DNA of 64,000 nt from VBAU01 sp036005185 (GTDB taxonomy: Bacteria > Bacteroidota > Bacteroidia > Chitinophagales > Chitinophagaceae), in contig DASYQS010000028.1 in NCBI GenBank assembly GCA_036005185.1, positions 1 to 64,000 on the forward strand. The letters run 5' to 3'. The translations under genes and the position numbers were made by a program. Position 1 is the first letter of the stretch, and every line of letters starts with the position of its first letter. The notes below the pieces were generated by a model. That model was not told the DNA's origin and did no database searches. It saw nothing but the letters and a program-made list of their open reading frames with translations. Shown here one piece after another: positions 1-6,984 of this stretch.

Positions 1-146
1 GTTTCCTTTTTTAAAGATTGCTCATAATAGTTTTTCCGTAAAATAGTATCGTCTTTTTTAAAACTATAGACAGGTCCCAATTGTGCTTTGGTGAATAAGC
101 TAATCAAACAAAATAGAAAAGGAAAGATTTTTTGGTGGAACTGCAT
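1..146 (-). CDS. N-terminal fragment of a secreted protein, cut by window edge
   Basis: Reading the minus strand from the ATG at 146 gives 48 codons that run off the window edge. The first 22 residues (MQFHQKIFPFLFCLISLFTKAQ, split here as MQFHQKIFPF and LFCLISLFTKAQ) form a typical Bacteroidota Sec signal peptide ending in KAQ. The mature part that follows is polar and holds LGPVYSFKKDD. No family can be assigned from so short a piece. A well-formed promoter lies just upstream at 170-201, which supports the start. The gene is divergent from the helicase gene at 367. Confidence 0.7.
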   Translation of the reverse strand, partial: MQFHQKIFPFLFCLISLFTKAQLGPVYSFKKDDTILRKNYYEQSLKKE

Positions 147-169
147 CTCGGTTTTTTGACAGGATGGAT

Positions 170-201
170 CAAATATATAAAAGCCAACGTGCAATTCAAA
201 A
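170..201 (-). promoter_or_regulatory. Bacteroidota-type promoter for the secreted-protein gene
   Basis: On the minus strand the sequence reads TTTTG, then 19 bases, then TATATTTG. This matches the Bacteroidota sigma consensus (TTTG, about 19 bases, TAnnTTTG) exactly. The -7 box ends 24 bases before the ATG at 146, so the leader would be about 17-20 bases. Confidence 0.6.
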
Positions 202-366
202 CGAATTAAAGCAAGACTTTCATATTTCATGTAAACTTTATTTGAAGAATAGGTAATAGCATTATTGAACTAAATCTTTTTAAAATTGTTTCAATTTTGA
301 ACAATTTTTTTATTTCAATTTTTACCTACCTTCCTTTTTATAACCTCCTGAAAGCTCATTATTTCT

Positions 367-3300
367 ATGTCATTTAATAAAGAAAGATTAGAAAGAAAAT
401 TTGCTGAAGAATATAACAAGCTGAACGAAAGACAGCGGCTTGCTGTTGATAGCATTGAAGGTCCGGTGATGGTCATTGCAGGTCCTGGCACTGGAAAGAC
501 CCAAATATTGGCAAGCCGGATAGGAAAAATTTTATTGGAAACAGATGCCTATCCTCAAAATATTCTTTGCCTTACATACACGGATGCAGGTGTTGTGGCT
601 ATGAGAAAAAGGTTGCTGCAATTCATAGGTCCTGATGCTTACAAGGTAAATATTTACACCTTCCATGCTTTTTGCAATGAAATCATACAAGAAAACCTGT
701 TTTTATTTGAAAAAGCAGCTCTCGATCCTGTTTCAGATCTTGAAAAAATTGAGCTTTTCAAAGAGCTCATTGATTCTTTTCCTAAGAATCACCCGTTAAA
801 ACGCTACCGTGGAGATGTTTATTTTGAAATTCACAATCTCGATAAGCTTTTCAGCACTATGAAAAGAGAAGGCTGGTCGCCTTCATTTATCCTTCAGAAA
901 ATTGATGAACACATTTCTGATCTGACAAACCGGGAAGAATTTATTTATAAAAGAAAATACAAAGAGTTTAGTGTTGGCGATCTAAAGAATGAAAGGATAG
1001 AAGAAGAAAAGGAAAAAATGGAACGGTTAAAGGCTGCAGTAAATGAATTTGATCGTTTTCAGCAAATGATGAGGAAACGCAACCGGTATGATTTTGACGA
1101 CATGATCAATTGGGTAATCAAGGCATTTCAAGAAAACAAAAATTTATTGGCCAGTTATCAGGAACGGTTTCTTTATACTTTGGTGGATGAGTATCAAGAT
1201 ACCAGCGGCACTCAAAACAGGATTGTTGAGTTGTTGATCAATTATTGGGAAAAGCCAAACGTGTTTGTAGTAGGCGATGACGATCAAAGCATCTATCGTT
1301 TTCAGGGAGCCAATGTGGAAAACATGCTTGCTTTTGCTGAAACTTATAAAAGTGATCTATTGAAGGTTGTGCTTGTCAATAATTATCGTTCTACACAATC
1401 TATTCTCGACATTTCCAAAACACTTATCGATAAGAATAACAAAAGACTTATAAATAAAATTGAAGGGCTCAGCAAAGAATTGATTTCCTCCAATTCGCAA
1501 ATAAATCATTTGATTCATAAGCCAATTATTAGATCATACGACACTCAGAGGCAGGAGATGATCGACATCGCTCTGCAAATAGAAAAGTTGATCGCTCAGG
1601 ATGTTCCCGCAAATCGCATTGGAGTTATTTACAGGGAGAATAGATATGGCGATGACCTGGTCCAATATTTTAAATTGAGGAAGATTCCTTACTATAGCAA
1701 ACGAAGCCTGAATATTCTTGAAATTCCGCTGGCACAAAAAATTATTTTGTTACTAAAATATCTCGTTGCCGAACATGATATTCCTTATAGTGGTGATGAA
1801 ATGCTGTTTGAGATACTTCATTTTGATTGGTTTTATATTCCTTCTATCGAAATCGCTAAACTGACCATAGAAGCTTCGAACAAAAAATATGACGATTCAA
1901 CTCATTCTTTGCGCAGGCTTTTGCACGAAAAAAAGATTGCTCCCCCAAAGGATCTTTTTTCGCAGGGATTACATGAAGGGTTAAAAAATGCCAGTGTGGT
2001 GCTGGAGCAATTGATCAGCGATGTTCCTAACATTACCTTGCAAATGCTTTTTGAAAATATCATTCGCAAAGCTGGTATATTAAATTTTATTATGAAAAGC
2101 CAGGAGAAGATCTGGCATCTTCAAGTGCTTACCGCTCTATTTGATTTTATAAAGGAAGAAACGGCTCGAAAACCACTTATGCAATTGAAAGACCTGGTAA
2201 GTATTATTGAATTGATGGAAAAAGAAGATTTGGCATTGCCACTCACCGAAATTTGCGGCAACGACAAAGGAGTGAACCTGATGACAGCGCATGGATCAAA
2301 GGGTTTGGAATTTGAATATGTTTTTTTTGCAGGTTGTAATGCCACATTCTGGGAGAAAAAACGGAAACCCTATAATGGATATAAGCTGCCTGATACAATT
2401 TTTTCCGTATCACATTTGGCGGCAGGCCAGGGGGAAATTGAGGAGCTTCGCCGGCTGTTTTATGTAGCCCTTACAAGAGCAGAACAACATCTTATCATTT
2501 CTTACTGCTGTTATAAAAATGATGGAAAAGAATTGGAGCCATCCGTGTTTATTGAAGAAATTTTAGATCAGCAACAATTAGCCGTTGAAAAGATATTTAT
2601 TGATGAAAATGTGCTGGCTGAGTTTAGCGCCTTGCAATTTGGAGAGGCAATCGCCCCTGAAATAGAAGAAATGGAAAAGGAGTTTATGAATCGCCTGTTG
2701 GAAAAATTTGTAATGAATGTAACGGCTTTAAATAATTATTTAAAATGTCCGTTAGAATTTTATTTCAAAAACCTTATCCGTATTCCTTCACCCAAAAATG
2801 AGGCTACAGAATTTGGCTCATCTGTTCATTATGCCGTTGAGCAGCTATTTCGCAAAATGCAGAGCAATAATGAACAATTTCCTTCAAAAGAGGAGTTTAT
2901 TAAAGATTTTGAATGGTACATGCACAGGCATCGTGAAAGCTTTACCAAGGAACAATTTGAAAGAAGATTAGAATATGGCCACGATGTGTTGAGTAACTAT
3001 TACGACAAATACATAAATAGCTGGAATAAAATTGTAACCATTGAACGGAATATTAGAAATATCCTTGTAAATGACGTGCCTTTGAAAGGAAAGATGGATA
3101 AGCTTGAGTTTGATGGCAAATCAGTAAATGTGGTTGACTATAAAACCGGCGACCCTGATAAAGCAAAAATCAAGTTGCAACCTCCTTCAGAAAAAGACCC
3201 CGTTGGCGGCGATTACTGGCGACAGGCTGTTTTCTATAAGATCCTTGTTGACAATTATGAACAAAAAGGATGGAAAGTGGCGAGTACAGAATTTGATTTT

Positions 3301-3513
3301 GTAGAGCCAGACAAAAAGAAAGTTTACAAAAAAGAAAAAATTGTTATTACTCCTCAGGATATCGATCTTGTTTGCGAACAGATCAAAACTGTTTGGGAGA
3401 AGATTCAAAATCATGATTTCTACATAGGTTGCGGGAAGGAAGATTGCCACTGGTGCAATTTTGTGAAGACAAATAACCTGACAGTTGCCTTATCCGAAGA
3501 AAACCAGGATTAA
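367..3513 (+). CDS. UvrD/Rep-family helicase fused to a PD-(D/E)XK Fe-S nuclease
   Basis: This 1048-residue protein is a superfamily 1A helicase joined to a RecB/AddB-like nuclease. Visible helicase motifs are Walker A (AGPGTGKTQ, about residue 38), DEYQDT (about 275), GDDDQSIYRFQGA (about 300), NNYRST, and TAHGSKGLEFEYVF with YVALTRA toward residue 700. From about residue 785 the C-terminal part has a nuclease fold with VVDYKTG. Its four cysteines, one in LKCPLEFYF and three in CGKEDCHWC near the C-terminus, fit a 4Fe-4S cluster of the AddB/Cas4 type. It probably unwinds and resects DNA ends in recombinational repair. No partner addAB or recBCD gene is visible next to it. The assignment to this architecture is firm; the exact subfamily (AdnB-like, AddB-like or free-standing) is not. 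Confidence 0.88.
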   Translation: MSFNKERLERKFAEEYNKLNERQRLAVDSIEGPVMVIAGPGTGKTQILASRIGKILLETDAYPQNILCLTYTDAGVVAMRKRLLQFIGPDAYKVNIYTFHAFCNEIIQENLFLFEKAALDPVSDLEKIELFKELIDSFPKNHPLKRYRGDVYFEIHNLDKLFSTMKREGWSPSFILQKIDEHISDLTNREEFIYKRKYKEFSVGDLKNERIEEEKEKMERLKAAVNEFDRFQQMMRKRNRYDFDDMINWVIKAFQENKNLLASYQERFLYTLVDEYQDTSGTQNRIVELLINYWEKPNVFVVGDDDQSIYRFQGANVENMLAFAETYKSDLLKVVLVNNYRSTQSILDISKTLIDKNNKRLINKIEGLSKELISSNSQINHLIHKPIIRSYDTQRQEMIDIALQIEKLIAQDVPANRIGVIYRENRYGDDLVQYFKLRKIPYYSKRSLNILEIPLAQKIILLLKYLVAEHDIPYSGDEMLFEILHFDWFYIPSIEIAKLTIEASNKKYDDSTHSLRRLLHEKKIAPPKDLFSQGLHEGLKNASVVLEQLISDVPNITLQMLFENIIRKAGILNFIMKSQEKIWHLQVLTALFDFIKEETARKPLMQLKDLVSIIELMEKEDLALPLTEICGNDKGVNLMTAHGSKGLEFEYVFFAGCNATFWEKKRKPYNGYKLPDTIFSVSHLAAGQGEIEELRRLFYVALTRAEQHLIISYCCYKNDGKELEPSVFIEEILDQQQLAVEKIFIDENVLAEFSALQFGEAIAPEIEEMEKEFMNRLLEKFVMNVTALNNYLKCPLEFYFKNLIRIPSPKNEATEFGSSVHYAVEQLFRKMQSNNEQFPSKEEFIKDFEWYMHRHRESFTKEQFERRLEYGHDVLSNYYDKYINSWNKIVTIERNIRNILVNDVPLKGKMDKLEFDGKSVNVVDYKTGDPDKAKIKLQPPSEKDPVGGDYWRQAVFYKILVDNYEQKGWKVASTEFDFVEPDKKKVYKKEKIVITPQDIDLVCEQIKTVWEKIQNHDFYIGCGKEDCHWCNFVKTNNLTVALSEENQD

Positions 3514-3588
3514 CAGGATTTTGATAGATTATTAGGAAAAATGGATGTTTATCTTTAATGAAAGCCACTATGTTTGCACTTTCTCAGC

Positions 3589-5019
3589 ATGAAGAAATTC
3601 TTTTTTTATATCCTCATCATCTTCTTAATCCTAAAAATTCAGGTTCTCACTATTGGTTGCGCTAACATTATACCTCCCCAAGGCGGTTACCGAGATTCAA
3701 TTCCGCCACTCTTAATAAAAGCAACACCAGGTGATTCTTCAATAAATTTTACGGGCAATCGCATTACATTAACCTTTGATGAATATATTTCCGATCTGCA
3801 GAGTGTCATCCGGGAAAATCTGATTATGTCTCCAATGCCTGAAAATATTCCTAATGTTGAAACTAAACTTAGAACAGTTATCGTTAGGCTAAAAGATAGC
3901 TTGCAACCAAACACTACTTACACGATTAATTTTGGAAATGCAATAAAAGACGTTAATGAAGGCAATATCGCAAAAAATTTTACTTATATTTTTTCTACAG
4001 GCCCCATCTTTGATTCATTAACGCTATCGGGTAAAGTAGTATTAGCTGAAAATGGAAGGGTCGATAGTACGCTTATTGTCATGCTTCATAAAAGTGGCGA
4101 GGATTCAGCAGTAGCAAACCAAAAACCGCGTTACATTACTCGCTTGGATTCGTCGGGGAATTTTACTTTTCGCAATTTGCCATCGGATACTTTTTATGTT
4201 TATGCGTTGAAAAATGAAAGGAATGACTATCATTATTTATCCGTAAGTCAATTATTTGCTTTTGCCGATAAGCCTGTTAGCACTCAGGCTGTGAATGAGC
4301 CGCTCATGCTATATGCTTATTCGGAGAAAACTCCAACAACTCCGGTAGTAACACCTCAAATAGGGGGTAGGCAAAGAGGCGCTGGTGGTGGCGGTACCGA
4401 CAAACGATTAAGAATGTCAAATAACCTTACAAATGGCCAATTAGATCTTTTGGGCAATTTCATCATCAATTTTGAACAGCCATTAAAAACATTGGATACA
4501 TCGCTTATTCATTTTAGCCGCGATTCCGCATTTATACCTATTTTGGATTATGTGATTATAACCGATAGTACTAGAAAAAAAATAACTCTTCAACATAACT
4601 GGAAAGAAAATACTTTGTATCATCTCATTTTAGAAAAAGATTTTGCTGAAGACAGCTTGGGCAGAAAAATATTAAGGAATGATACCATTTCATTCAAAAC
4701 AAAAAAACTTTCTGACTATGGTTCGTTAAGAATCCGTTTCAAAAATCTTGACTTGTCAACAAACCCTGTTTTACTATTTGTACAAAATGATAATATTGTT
4801 AAATCAATTCCGCTTTCTTCGGTCGAAGTAAATCAACCTATTTTTCTGCCCGGAGATTATGATTTGCGCATTTTGTATGATCGTAATAAAAATGGCAAAT
4901 GGGATGCAGGAGAATTTTTTGGCAAGCATATTCAGCCTGAAATTGTAAAACCAATTCTCTCGCGTCCGCGTATTTCGGTAAAAGTGAATTGGGAAAATGA
5001 GATCGATATAGCACTGTAA
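3589..5019 (+). CDS. Ig-like domain lipoprotein
   Basis: The protein has 476 residues from the ATG at 3589. A TTG at 3574 opens the frame earlier, but the ATG directly starts a proper lipoprotein signal (MKKFFFYILIIFLILK, lipobox-like TIGC). The mature N-terminus, ANIIPPQGGYRDSIPP, is the hallmark of a common Bacteroidota family with a bacterial Ig-like (SbsA/Big_5 type) domain, seen here at about residues 35-130. A second beta-rich segment and a C-terminal part with YDRNKNGKWDAGEF follow. It is probably anchored in the outer membrane or periplasm; its function is unknown. It lies 75 bases after the helicase gene and 77 before recR. Confidence 0.75.
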   Translation: MKKFFFYILIIFLILKIQVLTIGCANIIPPQGGYRDSIPPLLIKATPGDSSINFTGNRITLTFDEYISDLQSVIRENLIMSPMPENIPNVETKLRTVIVRLKDSLQPNTTYTINFGNAIKDVNEGNIAKNFTYIFSTGPIFDSLTLSGKVVLAENGRVDSTLIVMLHKSGEDSAVANQKPRYITRLDSSGNFTFRNLPSDTFYVYALKNERNDYHYLSVSQLFAFADKPVSTQAVNEPLMLYAYSEKTPTTPVVTPQIGGRQRGAGGGGTDKRLRMSNNLTNGQLDLLGNFIINFEQPLKTLDTSLIHFSRDSAFIPILDYVIITDSTRKKITLQHNWKENTLYHLILEKDFAEDSLGRKILRNDTISFKTKKLSDYGSLRIRFKNLDLSTNPVLLFVQNDNIVKSIPLSSVEVNQPIFLPGDYDLRILYDRNKNGKWDAGEFFGKHIQPEIVKPILSRPRISVKVNWENEIDIAL

Positions 5020-5059
5020 GGCACGAGCAGCAAGTTATAGGCACAAGTTTGTCTGCCCG

Positions 5060-5092
5060 TTTGTTTCTTATATCTTGATTCTTGTAACTTTG
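5060..5092 (+). promoter_or_regulatory. Promoter directly before recR
   Basis: TTTG at 5060-5063, then 21 bases, then TAACTTTG at 5085-5092, matching the Bacteroidota consensus. The -7 box ends four bases before the recR ATG, so the transcript would start at or very near the start codon. Confidence 0.55.
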
Positions 5093-5096
5093 CCCT

Positions 5097-5726
5097 ATGC
5101 AATTTTCCTCCTCACTTCTTGAAAATGCAGTAAATGAATTTGCTAAACTTCCTGGTGTTGGCAAAAAGACAGCTTTGCGCTTAGTGCTGCACCTTTTAAA
5201 GCAGGATGCAAATGATGTATCGCAGTTTAGCGAAGTGATCGCAAAAATGCGCAGTGAGATAAAGTTTTGTCAGCGCTGCTTTAATGTAGCCGATGGCGAT
5301 ATTTGCTCCATTTGTGCCAACAGTTTGCGGAGGCAAGAAATGATTTGTGTGGTGGAAAATATTCGCGATGTAATTGCCATTGAAAGTACGCAGCAATATA
5401 GCGGAACTTACCATGTGCTGGGAGGCGTCATTTCGCCGCTTGATGGAATTGGGCCTGATCAACTGAATATTGAATGGCTTGTTAACCGTGTGCAAAGGGA
5501 AAAAACGGAAGAACTTATTTTTGCACTTAATCCAACTATACAAGGCGATACTACTATTTATTATATTCAAAAAAAACTATCCACTCTCGATTCATGTAAC
5601 ATACGTATTACTACCATAGCCCGCGGCATTGCCTTCGGCGGCGAGCTTGAATATGCTGATGAAATGACGCTGGCACGAAGCCTTCAGAACCGGCTGCCTG
5701 TAGAAAGCTATGTTTCCAATCGTTGA
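5097..5726 (+). CDS. recR: Recombination mediator protein RecR
   Basis: RecR helps load RecA at gaps together with RecF and RecO. The 209-residue length is normal. An N-terminal helix-hairpin-helix is visible as LPGVGKKTALRLVLHLL (residues about 16-32). A C4 zinc finger (CQRCFNVADGDICSIC, about 58-73) follows. The Toprim domain starts with ICVVENIRDVIAIE and contains HVLGGVISPLDGIGPDQL and ARGIAFGGELEYADEMTL. It has its own promoter close to the ATG at 5097 and stands alone between the lipoprotein gene and the methionine synthase genes. Confidence 0.96.
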   Translation: MQFSSSLLENAVNEFAKLPGVGKKTALRLVLHLLKQDANDVSQFSEVIAKMRSEIKFCQRCFNVADGDICSICANSLRRQEMICVVENIRDVIAIESTQQYSGTYHVLGGVISPLDGIGPDQLNIEWLVNRVQREKTEELIFALNPTIQGDTTIYYIQKKLSTLDSCNIRITTIARGIAFGGELEYADEMTLARSLQNRLPVESYVSNR

Positions 5727-5758
5727 TTTTGTATTCTTCTCTCACAACTTTATCTTTG
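5727..5758 (+). promoter_or_regulatory. Promoter of the methionine synthase operon
   Basis: TTTTG at 5727-5731, exactly 19 bases, then TATCTTTG at 5751-5758. This is the best promoter match in the window. It overlaps the very end of recR and would leave a leader of about 190 bases before the metH start, unusually long compared with the other genes here. Confidence 0.65.
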
Positions 5759-5788
5759 CAAAACAGGCGGATTTGTTTATTGTTCGGC

Positions 5789-5901
5789 CTGATCAATGTT
5801 AATCATTGAATAAATTTAACTGAACTAATAAACGCCACGAAACTCACTCTTTTTAGTTTCCAACGTTTAAATTGTTCAGATTAATTATCCATTGTGATCA
5901 G
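5789..5901 (+). ncRNA. Structured 5' leader RNA upstream of methionine synthase
   Basis: The leader can fold into a hairpin TCAATG/CATTGA (5793-5798 with 5804-5809). A three-tier stem follows: CTGAAC with GTTCAG (5820-5825, 5874-5879), TAAACG with CGTTTA (5829-5834, 5864-5869) and GAAACT with AGTTTC (5839-5844, 5855-5860). In addition, CTGATCA at 5790-5796 is complementary to TGATCAG at 5895-5901. That pairing competes with the first hairpin and would enclose the whole stem, so two alternative folds are possible. This suggests regulation of methionine synthase by a small-molecule or attenuation mechanism. I did not recognise the conserved core of the SAM, SAH or cobalamin riboswitch classes. 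Folding is by eye only. Confidence 0.4.
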
Positions 5902-5955
5902 TAACTAATTGCAGGGACTAAGATATTACGTCTGTTAAAAATGAAGGAGGCAAAC

Positions 5956-6981
5956 ATGAAAAACATTCAAGAACTACTAAACAATCGCATTTTGATTATT
6001 GATGGGGCTATGGGCACAATGATCCAACGGTATAAGTTAACTGAAGCGGATTATCGTGGCGAGCGGTTTAAAGATTGGCCTATCGATCTCAAGGGGAATA
6101 ATGATCTGTTATGCCTTACTCAGCCGCAGATCATAAAAGAGATCCATCAACAATACCTCGAAGCGGGAGCGGATATTATTGAAACAAATACTTTCAATGC
6201 ACAAGCTATTTCACTTGCTGATTACCATATGCAGGAGTTTGCTTATGAAATTAATTTAGCTGCTGCAAAAATTGCGAAACAGGCTGTAACTGAATTTACT
6301 CAAGACTCACAACACACCAATCGTGAGCCGAAATTTGTCGCAGGCGCCCTTGGGCCCATGAACAAAACCCTTTCGCTTTCACCAGACGTAAACAATCCGG
6401 GATACCGTGCACTTAATTTTGACGAGGCCATGCATGCCTATTATGAGCAGGTGAAAGGTTTAGTTGAAGGCGGCGTAGATATTCTTCTTATCGAAACCAT
6501 TTTTGATACGCTAAATGCTAAAGCAGCAATTTTTGCGATCAAGAAATATTTCAAGGATGTTCAGCAGCCTGAGCTGCCTATTATGATTTCAGGAACAATC
6601 ACTGATGCATCTGGCCGTACGCTGAGCGGTCAAACCCTTGAAGCTTTTTATACTTCAGTTACTCATGCAAAACCGTTAACTATTGGTTTAAACTGTGCAC
6701 TGGGTGCAAAAGAAATGCGCCCGCATATTGAAGAGCTTTCTCAAATTGCCTCTTGCTACGTATCGGCTTATCCTAATGCCGGCTTGCCAAACGCTATGGG
6801 TGAGTATGATGAACAACCTGAAGATACAGCACATTATATTGAGGAATGGGCCAAAGAAGGATTTGTAAATATTGTTGGTGGTTGTTGCGGAACAACACCT
6901 GATCATATCAAGCATATTGCTGAACATGTAAAAAATTTAGAACCCAGAAAATTACCTGTTGTTGAAACAGAGTTAGTTTAA
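5956..6981 (+). CDS. metH: Methionine synthase, homocysteine-binding subunit
   Basis: This is the homocysteine S-methyltransferase (Hcy) domain of cobalamin-dependent methionine synthase, encoded as a separate 341-residue protein. The start is placed at ATG 5956 because AGGAGG lies five bases upstream; an in-frame ATG at 5941 precedes this ribosome-binding site. The N-terminus has ILIIDGAMGTMIQ, followed by GADIIETNTFNAQ. The zinc-binding cysteines appear in IGLNCALGAKEM and the terminal VGGCCGTTPDHI. The next gene starts three bases after the stop and supplies the folate, cobalamin and reactivation domains, so the two proteins should work as one enzyme. The split form is familiar in Bacteroidota. 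Confidence 0.93.
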   Translation: MKNIQELLNNRILIIDGAMGTMIQRYKLTEADYRGERFKDWPIDLKGNNDLLCLTQPQIIKEIHQQYLEAGADIIETNTFNAQAISLADYHMQEFAYEINLAAAKIAKQAVTEFTQDSQHTNREPKFVAGALGPMNKTLSLSPDVNNPGYRALNFDEAMHAYYEQVKGLVEGGVDILLIETIFDTLNAKAAIFAIKKYFKDVQQPELPIMISGTITDASGRTLSGQTLEAFYTSVTHAKPLTIGLNCALGAKEMRPHIEELSQIASCYVSAYPNAGLPNAMGEYDEQPEDTAHYIEEWAKEGFVNIVGGCCGTTPDHIKHIAEHVKNLEPRKLPVVETELV

Positions 6982-6984
6982 CTT

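Noticed and set aside
5759..5955. Known SAM or cobalamin riboswitch upstream of metH
   Set aside because: The conserved cores of these classes could not be found by eye. Reported only as an unclassified structured leader.
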